A stretch of 64,000 nt of DNA from ATZT02 sp038145175. GTDB taxonomy: Bacteria; Actinomycetota; Actinomycetes; S36-B12; UBA5976. The stretch lies in contig JAYQPE010000001.1 of assembly GCA_038145175.1 (NCBI GenBank), positions 62,001-126,000 of the forward strand. The letters are read 5' to 3'. Within the stretch, counting starts at the first letter, position 1. Every line of letters starts with the position of its first letter. Position numbers and translations under genes: made by a program. This document shows positions 35,613 to 43,053 of this stretch, one piece after another. A model generated the notes under the pieces. It worked only from the letters and a program-made list of their open reading frames with translations. It did not search any database and had not been told where the DNA came from.

Positions 35613-36575
35613 ATGCGCCTTCAAAGACGCCTGGCATCTCTAGCAATTTCAGGGATCTTGGCCAGCACAATTTCAGTTTCCCCAGCATTTGCAGATGGAG
35701 TGCCTGACTATCCAGGAGCTTCCAGAGTAAGTGTCGGGGCAGATAACTCTGCCGTTAAAAGAATGCAACAAGCATTAATTGAATTGGGATATGACATTTC
35801 AGTTGCAAACGGAAAATACGGACCACAAACAACCAGAGCTGTCGCAAAATTTTATGCAGACAATGGTGATAGTGATGACGGAACTCAAGTTGGACCAATT
35901 GGTTGGGCAGAAATATTTATTGCTTTAGATTCTCAACAAGATGAACAAAGATCAAATAAAGATTACGAAGAGGCAACACCTCAAGAAGTTCAAGCACAAA
36001 TAGATCCAGCTTTAATTCCAGAAAATCAAAGAGGAAAACAACCTGCTCGCGGAACTTCAAGTAGATCTTTACCTTACAAAATGCCGGTAGTTGGTGAAAT
36101 TTCTGCAGTTTATAACCAAAAGGGAAGACGCTGGTCTGGAAGAAGACACGACGGTATTGATATTCGAGCTCCTCGAGGAACACTTATTAAAGCTGTTTAT
36201 CCAGGAAAAGTAATTTTTTCTGGTTGGAAAAAAGCTTATGGTCGAGTTGTAATAATGGAACATGCTGATGGCACCACTACTTGGTATGCACATATGTCAA
36301 AAAGAATTGCCAAAAAAGGTGAATATTTAGAAGTTGGAGAAAAGATTGGTTTAGTTGGATCTTCAGGTCACACCACCGGTTCACATCTTCACTTTGAAGC
36401 TCACAATAAAAATGATGAAACTATTAATCCAGTGACATGGTTACAACTACGTGTTTGGAAAAATGCCCCAGTTAATGACACACCAACTGAAGTATTACCA
36501 ACTCCTGCAGCAACTCCTTCTGCAACTGCAGTTGTAGTGCCAGATAATTCTTTGCCCCTTTCAGAGCGTCGATAA
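35613..36575 (+). CDS. Exported M23-family peptidase with peptidoglycan-binding domain
   Basis: The 320-residue protein has a signal peptide ending SPAFA near residue 27. A PG_binding_1 domain follows at about 40-100 (VKRMQQALIELGYD). A LytM/M23 zinc peptidase domain spans about 165-275: HDGIDIRAP carries the first zinc His and Asp, and HLHFEAH has the HxH motif. A Pro/Thr/Ala-rich tail ends the protein. It should cut peptide bridges of peptidoglycan. I choose the ATG at 35613 rather than the TTG 18 bases upstream, because the signal peptide then starts normally (MRLQRRL) and AAGG lies 9 bases before it. Confidence 0.9.
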   Translation: MRLQRRLASLAISGILASTISVSPAFADGVPDYPGASRVSVGADNSAVKRMQQALIELGYDISVANGKYGPQTTRAVAKFYADNGDSDDGTQVGPIGWAEIFIALDSQQDEQRSNKDYEEATPQEVQAQIDPALIPENQRGKQPARGTSSRSLPYKMPVVGEISAVYNQKGRRWSGRRHDGIDIRAPRGTLIKAVYPGKVIFSGWKKAYGRVVIMEHADGTTTWYAHMSKRIAKKGEYLEVGEKIGLVGSSGHTTGSHLHFEAHNKNDETINPVTWLQLRVWKNAPVNDTPTEVLPTPAATPSATAVVVPDNSLPLSERR

Positions 36576-36576
36576 C

Positions 36577-36690
36577 TTAGCCTCTGTTAGCTTTGGCGGC
36601 TTTCTTCTCTTGTTTAGCTGCTCTTTTTTCTTTTAAAGTTTTTGCAGCCGGTTTTTTCTTGTTTACGTTTCCTTTGGATTTTTCGCCCAT
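36577..36690 (-). CDS. Small lysine/alanine-rich basic protein, 37 residues
   Basis: A 37-codon frame starts at an ATG preceded by AAAGGAG with 5 bases of spacing, an excellent ribosome binding site. It encodes a protein of about 40% Lys and Arg with the segment KTLKEKRAAKQEKKAAK. Similar short KEKRAAK proteins are, as I recall, common in actinobacteria, possibly binding nucleic acid or ribosomes, but the function is unknown. Its stop is 1 base from the stop of the opposing M23 peptidase. The pattern of strong binding site and sensible composition makes it likely a real gene. Confidence 0.72.
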   Translation of the reverse strand: MGEKSKGNVNKKKPAAKTLKEKRAAKQEKKAAKANRG

Positions 36691-36810
36691 TTTCACTCCT
36701 TTGAGATCGATTATTCATAAATATAGCGAAAAATTCAAGCAATTTATGCCCACTCATCGTTTTAACTTTTAAAAAAAATTGTCTGTGGCATAGTGGAAAG
36801 GGTGGGGCGT

Positions 36811-38241
36811 ATGCGAAAAATCGTGAGCACTTTTGTGGCTTATCTTTTATTGCAAAGTTCAACGGTGTTGGCTGTGTCGTTGCCAAAAGATGCAGAAATA
36901 GATGCCATTAGAGGAGAAATTGCTGCATCAAAAAAAGAATTAGTGCAAGCTCAGGAAGTCTTGAAGCAAACAACTAATGAACTAAATGCAGCCATTGCTG
37001 AAGATCGCAGAATCAAAGCAGAGTTGGAACAAGCCCAACGTGAACGTGATCAAATAATTGCAGAAATTAATGCATTAATCGCAGAGATAAATAGGGTTCA
37101 AGCTCAAATTGATGATTTGGTCAGAGCTACTTTTATTGATGGATCGCAACAAGAACTTTATTTAGTTGAAGCAATTTTGTCTTCGCAAGATTCAAATGAG
37201 GCATTAGCAACATTTGCTTCTTTACAAGCACTTCTTGCAAACAGCACCAAAGTAGTCAAACAATTAAATGAAAATAAAGCTCAATTAGAGATCAAAGAAC
37301 AGGATTTGCAAGTAAGAGAAAAAGAGATTTCAGAAAAGAAACAAAGATCAGCTGAAATCGTAGCGGAGTTAACAAAAGTAAGGGAAAAAGCTGCTCAGGA
37401 AGCAGAGAAAATTAAAAAGATTGTTGCTCAAAAAGAAGCAGTATTGAAGAAATTAGTTTTAGCTGGTTTATCTAGAAATCGAGGAAATGTTTCTGCGCGG
37501 GTAGGACCAGGGGATCGAATTCTTGGAACTGATATTTCTCGTTGGCAACATAGCGGTAATCGATTGATTGATTTTGTGAAAATGTATGACGCAGGTGCGC
37601 GATTTATTTTCATTAAAGGAACAGATTCTCATCCTTTAGGTGCAGGACCTGCAAAATATTGGTCTTCAATTGATTTTCCAGCAGCAAGAGAAGCAGGTTT
37701 ATTAACTGGTATTTATCATGCTGCTTTAATTCCCAGAGGAATATCTGCTGATGCTGCATTTGGAGCTGGACAACAACAAGCAGATTTACCAATAGATCAC
37801 TTAAATTCACTCGGTGGACTTGTTCCTGGAGTGTTGCCAATTGTGTTAGATATAGAAAGTTTTTCCAGACCATCAGGAACTAGTACAGCAGTAGTTACTA
37901 ATTTTTCTTTAGGATTTGTTGCTAGAGTAAAAGAACGAACCGGTAAGAATGCAATTATTTATTCAAATTTAAATTTCATAAAAAATTATTTACAAAACCC
38001 AGTCTTGGCAAATAATCCTTTATGGATTGCAAATTATTCTCAAACATCAAATCCTGCATCAACTCCTTCTAGTGGTTGCGTTAGAACAGTTTGGAGTGTT
38101 TCAGGCTGTGACAAAGCATGGACTTTTTGGCAATACACAGATAGAGGCGATGGTCAAAGATATGGCATTCCCAGAGGTGCAATTGATCTAAATGTTTACG
38201 CATATGGAACTAGTGATCTTTTAGCAATGGCAGGTTATTGA
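36811..38241 (+). CDS. Exported coiled-coil GH25 muramidase
   Basis: The 476-residue protein has a signal peptide (MRKIVSTFVAYLLL, cleavage near VLA, residue 22) and a long charged coiled coil at about 28-215. This resembles the N-terminal domain of PcsB/RipA-type cell wall enzymes. The GH25 lysozyme domain runs from about 232 to the end. The catalytic acids are in GTDISRW and LDIES, and the domain closes with WTFWQYTD and IDLNVY. It should cleave the N-acetylmuramoyl linkage of peptidoglycan. I take the ATG at 36811, which follows GGGTGGGG closely, over the upstream GTG. Its stop overlaps the next gene by 1 base. Confidence 0.87.
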   Translation: MRKIVSTFVAYLLLQSSTVLAVSLPKDAEIDAIRGEIAASKKELVQAQEVLKQTTNELNAAIAEDRRIKAELEQAQRERDQIIAEINALIAEINRVQAQIDDLVRATFIDGSQQELYLVEAILSSQDSNEALATFASLQALLANSTKVVKQLNENKAQLEIKEQDLQVREKEISEKKQRSAEIVAELTKVREKAAQEAEKIKKIVAQKEAVLKKLVLAGLSRNRGNVSARVGPGDRILGTDISRWQHSGNRLIDFVKMYDAGARFIFIKGTDSHPLGAGPAKYWSSIDFPAAREAGLLTGIYHAALIPRGISADAAFGAGQQQADLPIDHLNSLGGLVPGVLPIVLDIESFSRPSGTSTAVVTNFSLGFVARVKERTGKNAIIYSNLNFIKNYLQNPVLANNPLWIANYSQTSNPASTPSSGCVRTVWSVSGCDKAWTFWQYTDRGDGQRYGIPRGAIDLNVYAYGTSDLLAMAGY

Positions 38242-39347
38242 TGAAAAAGAAGATTATTTGGATTATTGCAGTATTTATCATTTCTTCTCAACCAGCTTGG
38301 GCTGAAGATTTAAATATTGATATTCAAAAAATGAATGCCTCAGAAGCAATTACCAAAGGTGTTAATAATCAACGTGGTCCTGCTTTAGCGGTACTAAAAA
38401 ATGGAGACTTACTGCTGGGAGGTGGAGCAAATGGCGGAACTATTTATTTAGGTGATGGTCAAAAAAGAAAATTAATCAAAATAGGTGATTTAATCAATAG
38501 TTCTCAAAGAAAGAAAGATTCAAGATTTGCCATTACAGACATTTTGATTTTGAATGAATCATCTAAATTGGTACAAACCTTAGTTTCATACCCAAGACTT
38601 GGAAATAATGGCAATTGTGTTGAAGTAAGAGTTGATGAAGTAGAAATAGATCTTTCAAAAAACAAGTTAACTAGAAAAAGTAATTGGTTTACTTCAAAGC
38701 CGTGTGTTCCTATTGGAGCTGTTCAGCATGCATCTGGTCGTATGGAAAAAATCGATAATAATTCAGCCTATTTAACGATTGGAGATTTGGGTTACAAAAA
38801 AATTGATGACGTTAATTTAAGAAAAGACTTAGGATCAGTTTTTAAAATTAGCAAAAATTCTGTTTCCAAAGTTTCCTTTGGCCACAGAAATATGCAAGGA
38901 ATCTTATTTATAAATAATTCACTTTTAGTTTCAGAGCATGGACCAAGGGGTGGAGATGAGATAAATGTGGTGAAACAAAATACTGATTATGGATGGCCTT
39001 TTGTTACCTACGGTAAAGCCTATGGAGTCGGGGATTACATAAAACCAAAAAGCAATGGAACACATGTTGGTTATGAAGAGCCAATTAAATATTGGGTACC
39101 CTCAATTGCACCAACTGAATTAGTGCAGATTCCAAAAAATTGGGGTAATTGGTCGAACCAAATTGCCATGGGCACATTAAAAGAAGAAGTGTTAGTTCTT
39201 TTAAAAATTAATTCAAATAATCAAATTACTGAAGAAAAAAGAATTAAAGTAAAAGAGCGCATTAGAGACTTAGACACAAATTCAAATAACGAAATAGTGG
39301 CCACAACTGATAGTGGTAAAATTATGGTGTTCAAATACAAGAAATAG
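38241..39347 (+). CDS. Exported glucose/sorbosone-dehydrogenase-like beta-propeller protein
   Basis: The 368-residue product has a signal peptide (MKKKIIWIIAVF, cleavage after PAWA near 21). It has a six-bladed propeller pattern of the GSDH/YliI family: GHRNMQG near 214, SEHGPRGGDEIN near 233 and YGWPFVTYG near 250. Family members may be PQQ-dependent aldose dehydrogenases. Some conserved positions are present, but PQQ binding cannot be proved by eye and no PQQ synthesis genes are in the window. It starts at the ATG overlapping the stop of the muramidase gene by 1 base, so the two are co-translated. Confidence 0.78.
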   Translation: MKKKIIWIIAVFIISSQPAWAEDLNIDIQKMNASEAITKGVNNQRGPALAVLKNGDLLLGGGANGGTIYLGDGQKRKLIKIGDLINSSQRKKDSRFAITDILILNESSKLVQTLVSYPRLGNNGNCVEVRVDEVEIDLSKNKLTRKSNWFTSKPCVPIGAVQHASGRMEKIDNNSAYLTIGDLGYKKIDDVNLRKDLGSVFKISKNSVSKVSFGHRNMQGILFINNSLLVSEHGPRGGDEINVVKQNTDYGWPFVTYGKAYGVGDYIKPKSNGTHVGYEEPIKYWVPSIAPTELVQIPKNWGNWSNQIAMGTLKEEVLVLLKINSNNQITEEKRIKVKERIRDLDTNSNNEIVATTDSGKIMVFKYKK

Positions 39348-39895
39348 TGGTGAAATTGAAAGAGAAAAGTGGCGATAGATCCAAATTCTTTCCATTGATA
39401 GAAAAAAAACATGGTTTACCTATGTCGTATTGGTTTGATCAAATGAAAAAAGTGGCAGGAAAGAAATACCCTGAACAAATTGCTTTTTTAAAAGAAAATC
39501 ACGGATTTAGCCAAGCTCACGCCAATGCTCTAGTGATGTATTCCAGAGGAAGTAAAAGTTCCAAAAGATTTGATTCCCTTGCCCAATATTTAGAAAATGC
39601 CACAACAGAGCAAGCAAAAACTGTGAAAAAGATATTCAAAGTTTTACAAACAAAATTTCCCAAATTAGAACTTGTTATTGCGTGGAATCAACCAATGCTT
39701 AAAAAAGGCGACGAATACCTAATTGGGGTTTCTGTGTTAAAAAACTATCTACTAATAGGACCGTGGAGAACGCATAATATTAAAAGATTAAAAAAAGAAT
39801 TATCGGGATACAAAGTAAATAAAAAAACTATACAAGTGCCAAATGATTGGAAAGTTGATTCTAAATTATTAGTTGAGTTAATTAAAGATAAGTAA
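39347..39895 (+). CDS. DUF4287 and DUF1801 domain protein
   Basis: The 182-residue cytoplasmic protein has an N-terminal DUF4287 helical domain (about 10-70) and a C-terminal YdhG-like DUF1801 domain (about 85-180) with VIAWNQPML and GPWRTHN. The latter fold resembles frataxin, and some members are called iron chaperones without firm proof. It lacks a signal peptide, unlike its neighbours. The start codon (GTG) overlaps the preceding stop by 1 base. Its stop is 1 base before the left copy of the tRNA-like repeat. Confidence 0.75.
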   Translation: MVKLKEKSGDRSKFFPLIEKKHGLPMSYWFDQMKKVAGKKYPEQIAFLKENHGFSQAHANALVMYSRGSKSSKRFDSLAQYLENATTEQAKTVKKIFKVLQTKFPKLELVIAWNQPMLKKGDEYLIGVSVLKNYLLIGPWRTHNIKRLKKELSGYKVNKKTIQVPNDWKVDSKLLVELIKDK

Positions 39896-39896
39896 T

Positions 39897-39915
39897 TTGT
39901 GGTCGAAAGAGGGCT
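39897..39915 (+). repeat. Left copy of a 19-bp repeat matching the tRNA-Val 3' end
   Basis: TTGTGGTCGAAAGAGGGCT matches the region at 41159-41177 in 18 of 19 positions (mismatch at 39907). In the reverse strand it is the last 16 bases of tRNA-Val plus 3 bases beyond. Both copies read in the same direction. It follows the stop of the DUF4287 gene by 1 base. Confidence 0.75.
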
Positions 39916-39933
39916 AGTTATATATGAATATTT

Positions 39934-39946
39934 GTCTCTACGAGAC
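39934..39946 (+). terminator. Short hairpin near the left repeat
   Basis: GTCTC and GAGAC form a 5-bp stem with a 3-base loop, followed by TATTTT. It could end transcription of the GH25-GSDH-DUF4287 operon. The rest of the 183-base gap is very AT-rich with no other clear signal. Confidence 0.4.
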
Positions 39947-40078
39947 TATTTTCACTATTCAGTTGTTTTATAAAAGCATAAAAACAAATACTGACAATTT
40001 GCTATATGGCGAATTTATGTCCATTTTGACCTAATTTTAGTTATTGTAAATTTTTTTTATTTCATTGATAATTAGTTT

Positions 40079-41146
40079 GTGAAAAAAATAATCATGTCAC
40101 TGGTACTCATTTTTACTTTTATAAATTCGAATCCAAGTTTTGCTGATGCAAGCGCCTGTAAAATTGCGCACGTTGCTCAGGACCCACCAGGTTACATTCA
40201 AACAACAGGAGTTGGTTTTCCAAAACATCCTGACAGACTTAGCACAGTTGGAACTGTTACCTGGCAAGTTTTGTTTGTTACATATCCAGATGTGCCAGTA
40301 AGTACTAAATCCAAGTCACTGTACAAAGAGTTAATCCCAGATTTTAAAGATTATTATGAAAAATCATCTAACAAAAAATTGAAACTCAAATTTAATGTTT
40401 ATTGGAATTGGATCACTATGCCAAATCAAGTAAGTAGTTATCAATCTGCTGAAACAAATTTACTGGAGGGGGATAGATGGATTAAAGAAGCAGTTGCTTT
40501 GGCAGATGGAGTAGTGGATTTCTCTAAATCAGATGCTTTACTTTTACTTTCAAATCCTGATGCATACTCTTTTGGTAAAGCATGGCCATACACGGCACAC
40601 CCAAGTACACCCTTTATTTCTGCTGATGGAAAACAATTTAGAAATGCAACAGTTATAACTGGGGCGAATAATCTTCCACAATCAATGGTTTTAATCCATG
40701 AAGCAGGACATAATTTTGGATTCATTGACCATCGAGATTTTGTTGGAGAATACAGTCCTATGGGACCTACATTTCCATTGAATGAATTACTTGGTTGGGA
40801 AAAATGGTATGCAGGATGGATAACAGATAAAAAAATTGATTGTGTATCGGGAAATAAAGATGTTACTTTAACTCCTGTTGATTTAAAAAATGGCAAAATG
40901 GCGGTCGTACCAATAAGTCCAACTGAAGTTCTAGTTATTGAATCAAGAAAAAAACAAAGATTTGATTCTTATTTAACTGAACCAGGAATAATTGCTTACA
41001 ACGTCGATTCCTCAATCAAAACTGGTCAAGGCGCTATTCAAGTGCTAAATGGAAGAAGTCCAATAAAGAAGAAAAAAAATATTAACTATAAGAACATAAA
41101 CATAAAAAATATAGATAATAATAAAATAAAAATTACAATTGGCTAG
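40079..41146 (+). CDS. Exported zinc metalloprotease, M6/metzincin-like
   Basis: The 355-residue protein has a signal peptide (MKKIIMSLVLIFTF, cleavage after SFA near 22) and a zincin motif HEAGHNFGFIDH at 207-218: His207, Glu208 and His211 bind zinc and act in catalysis, with Asp217 or His218 as third ligand. A SPMG segment about 9 residues later looks like a Met-turn. The best fit is M6-type secreted peptidases. The final 35 residues are Lys/Asn/Ile-rich. The gene is the only one between the two copies of the tRNA-Val 3' repeat. It starts at GTG. The natural substrate is unknown. Confidence 0.78.
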   Translation: MKKIIMSLVLIFTFINSNPSFADASACKIAHVAQDPPGYIQTTGVGFPKHPDRLSTVGTVTWQVLFVTYPDVPVSTKSKSLYKELIPDFKDYYEKSSNKKLKLKFNVYWNWITMPNQVSSYQSAETNLLEGDRWIKEAVALADGVVDFSKSDALLLLSNPDAYSFGKAWPYTAHPSTPFISADGKQFRNATVITGANNLPQSMVLIHEAGHNFGFIDHRDFVGEYSPMGPTFPLNELLGWEKWYAGWITDKKIDCVSGNKDVTLTPVDLKNGKMAVVPISPTEVLVIESRKKQRFDSYLTEPGIIAYNVDSSIKTGQGAIQVLNGRSPIKKKKNINYKNINIKNIDNNKIKITIG

Positions 41147-41158
41147 ATGATAAATAAA

Positions 41159-41177
41159 TTGTGGTCGATAGAGGGCT
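41159..41177 (+). repeat. Right copy of the 19-bp repeat, inside the tRNA-Val 3' end
   Basis: This is the in-place partner of the repeat at 39897-39915. It covers the last 16 bases of the tRNA-Val gene and 3 bases outside it. It marks the boundary typical of elements that integrate at tRNA 3' ends. Confidence 0.75.
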
Positions 41178-41235
41178 CGAACCTCCGACCTCATCCATGT
41201 CAAGGATGCGCTCTAGCCAACTGAGCTAACCGACC
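41162..41235 (-). tRNA. tRNA-Val (anticodon GAC)
   Basis: The reverse strand folds as a 74-base tRNA: acceptor GGTCGGT pairing with ATCGACC (one G:U), D arm GCTC/GAGC, anticodon stem CATCC/GGATG with loop TTGACAT giving anticodon GAC, and a T arm with TTCGAGC. The 3' CCA is not encoded. It ends the Gly-Cys-Val cluster and lies 15 bases from the stop of the peptidase gene. Confidence 0.96.
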
Positions 41236-41250
41236 CAATATTTAATTTTG

Positions 41251-41321
41251 AGGTGGAGACGGGATTTGAACCCGTGTACGCGGCTTTGCAGGCCGCTGCC
41301 TCGCCTCTCGGCCACTCCACC
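41251..41321 (-). tRNA. tRNA-Cys (anticodon GCA)
   Basis: The 71-base reverse-strand fold has acceptor GGTGGAG/CTCCACC with discriminator U, the base expected for tRNA-Cys. The anticodon loop CTGCAAA gives anticodon GCA and the T loop is TTCAAAT. It lies 15 bases from tRNA-Val and 37 from tRNA-Gly. Confidence 0.96.
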
Positions 41322-41358
41322 GTAATTTAATTTAAAAAAAATTTTTTTAAATTATTCG

Positions 41359-41431
41359 AGCGGACGACGGGACTTGAACCCGCGACCCTAACCTTGGCAA
41401 GGTTATGCGCTACCAACTGCGCTACGTCCGC
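41359..41431 (-). tRNA. tRNA-Gly (anticodon GCC)
   Basis: The 73-base reverse-strand fold has acceptor GCGGACG/CGTCCGC, D arm GCGC, anticodon stem AACC/GGTT with loop TTGCCAA giving anticodon GCC, and T loop TTCAAGT. It is the first gene of the Gly-Cys-Val cluster, an order typical of actinobacteria. Confidence 0.96.
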
Positions 41432-41437
41432 GAAACT

Positions 41438-41472
41438 ATCAATATTTATTAGTTGGACAATTAAATATTGAT
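41438..41472. promoter_or_regulatory. 11-bp inverted repeat between the tRNA cluster and pabB
   Basis: ATCAATATTTA (41438-41448) and TAAATATTGAT (41462-41472) are exact reverse complements 13 bases apart, in the 127-base divergent gap. It may be an operator or simply AT-rich chance. A second pair, CCTGAA/TTCAGG (41491-41510), follows in the pabB leader. Confidence 0.4.
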
Positions 41473-41558
41473 TGGTACCCATTAAAGATACCTGAAAGCC
41501 AGAATTCAGGCTTGCGCCGAGTATCGAATGACTCAATACGAAGGTAATCTCTCAAGTT

Positions 41559-42629
41559 ATGAATGAAAAAAATCTTCAACAATCTCAAGTTGCATTTGCT
41601 GAGTTTGGGGAGAACAGGTTTGAACATTTACTTGATGTAACAGTAGATCTTGAAAGATTAAGCGAACCAGGTTACTGGGTTGTAATTGGAAGTTTTGAAC
41701 AATCCTGGTTATTGCTTAAATTTAGAGATTTAACAAAAGTAAATCCAAAGCGTTCTATATGGAAAGGGATAGATAAAGATTCTTGGTCATCATCTTTAAA
41801 CAAAAATCAATACATTGATGCAGTTAATAAATTAAGAGACCATATTGCTTTGGGAGATGTTTATCAAGCTAATATCTGCAGAGTTTTAAAAACTAAAATT
41901 GATAAGACAGATTTTGATATAGAAGGTCTTTTTTCGCTATTAAAAACTGGAAATCCCGCCCCCTATTCAAGCCTCATTAAAGTTTCGAAAGAAAGTCATG
42001 AACGACTCAATAAAGACATTTTAATAGCTTCTGCATCACCTGAATTATTTTTAAAACGAGACAACGATTTTATTTACTCTTCACCAATTAAAGGAACAGG
42101 AAGAACTGAATCTGAATTGACTGAAAAAGACAGAGCAGAAAACGTGATGATAGTTGATTTAGTAAGAAATGATTTATCAAGAGTTTGCCAAACAGGAAGT
42201 GTGGAAGTCCCAAAATTGCTCGAAGTCCAAACCCATCCTGGTTTAGTACATCTGGTTTCAACAATTAAAGGAAAGTTAATTGATAAAACCAGTTGGAAAG
42301 ATATTTTTGGTGCCACTTTTCCACCAGGCTCAGTTACAGGAGCGCCAAAAATAAGTGCTTTGAAACTAATCAAAAAATTGGAACAGGCAAATCGAGAAAT
42401 CTATTGTGGCACAATTGGCTGGATTGATAATTTTTCACAAAGTGCAACGTTGTCTGTTGCAATAAGAACTTTTTGGATTGATGGGGATTATTTAAATTTT
42501 GGAACAGGTGCAGGAATTACTTGGGGATCAGATGCAACGAGTGAATGGCAAGAAACCGAATTAAAGTGTGCAAATTTGTTTGAAATAGCTAGTAAACAAG
42601 TAGTAAATTCCAGCCCTAAAGTTGTATAA
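41559..42629 (+). CDS. pabB: Aminodeoxychorismate synthase component I (chorismate-binding enzyme)
   Basis: The 356-residue enzyme converts chorismate and ammonia to 4-amino-4-deoxychorismate for folate synthesis. The C-terminal chorismate-binding domain is complete: SPIKGTGRT near 174, LVRNDLSRVC near 203, the signature PPGSVTGAPK near 262 and GTIGWID near 285. The N-terminal domain is shorter than in E. coli PabB (about 450 residues). Anthranilate synthase (TrpE) is an alternative, but SPIKGT and the actinobacterial context (tRNA cluster, PGPGW protein, thrS) favour PabB. An in-frame stop at 41529 limits the start to this ATG or one further downstream. Confidence 0.85.
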   Translation: MNEKNLQQSQVAFAEFGENRFEHLLDVTVDLERLSEPGYWVVIGSFEQSWLLLKFRDLTKVNPKRSIWKGIDKDSWSSSLNKNQYIDAVNKLRDHIALGDVYQANICRVLKTKIDKTDFDIEGLFSLLKTGNPAPYSSLIKVSKESHERLNKDILIASASPELFLKRDNDFIYSSPIKGTGRTESELTEKDRAENVMIVDLVRNDLSRVCQTGSVEVPKLLEVQTHPGLVHLVSTIKGKLIDKTSWKDIFGATFPPGSVTGAPKISALKLIKKLEQANREIYCGTIGWIDNFSQSATLSVAIRTFWIDGDYLNFGTGAGITWGSDATSEWQETELKCANLFEIASKQVVNSSPKVV

Positions 42630-42656
42630 AGATTAAATAAGAATTACGCTTAGATT

Positions 42657-43013
42657 ATGGGTGATAGACCAACTGGTCCGATAAAAATTATCAGAGCAAC
42701 AATTAGAGCAAATAAAATTGCCAATGCTTTTTGGCGAACAGCGATATTTTTTATCGGATTCTTTCTAGTTGGTGTTGGTTTAGTGTTATTAGTTTTACCA
42801 GGACCTGGTTGGTTATTAATTTTCTTAGGTTTTGTTACTTTAGCTACTGAATTCGCATGGGCGAGTAATTTATTAGCACCATTGAGAGTCAGATTAGAAA
42901 AAGCAAAGTTTGCGGGCAGAAAACCTGCTTGGTGGATTTATGTCATGTTCACTGTTTTTGGAATTTTGACATTTATCGCCAGTTGGTGGGTTTGGACGAG
43001 ATTTCCAAGATAA
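42657..43013 (+). CDS. TIGR02611-family PGPGW membrane protein
   Basis: The 118-residue membrane protein has three hydrophobic helices; the first two flank the conserved LVLPGPGW motif near 45 and the third is near the C-terminus. The family occurs in actinobacteria, often beside pabB and thrS, and its function is unknown. The start is ATG, 27 bases after the pabB stop. Confidence 0.85.
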   Translation: MGDRPTGPIKIIRATIRANKIANAFWRTAIFFIGFFLVGVGLVLLVLPGPGWLLIFLGFVTLATEFAWASNLLAPLRVRLEKAKFAGRKPAWWIYVMFTVFGILTFIASWWVWTRFPR

Positions 43014-43053
43014 AAAATCTTTCATAAATCCTTGTAAGTGTAGTATTTGATGC

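Noticed and set aside
41091..41146. Frameshifted end of the zinc peptidase (Lys/Asn/Ile-rich tail)
   Set aside because: The tail is low-complexity AT-rich sequence, but the frame stays open to a normal stop before tRNA-Val and no alternative frame gives a better family end.
39897..41235. Integrase or transposase remnant within the tRNA-bounded segment
   Set aside because: All frames were inspected; only the peptidase gene is credible. The island idea rests on the repeat alone.
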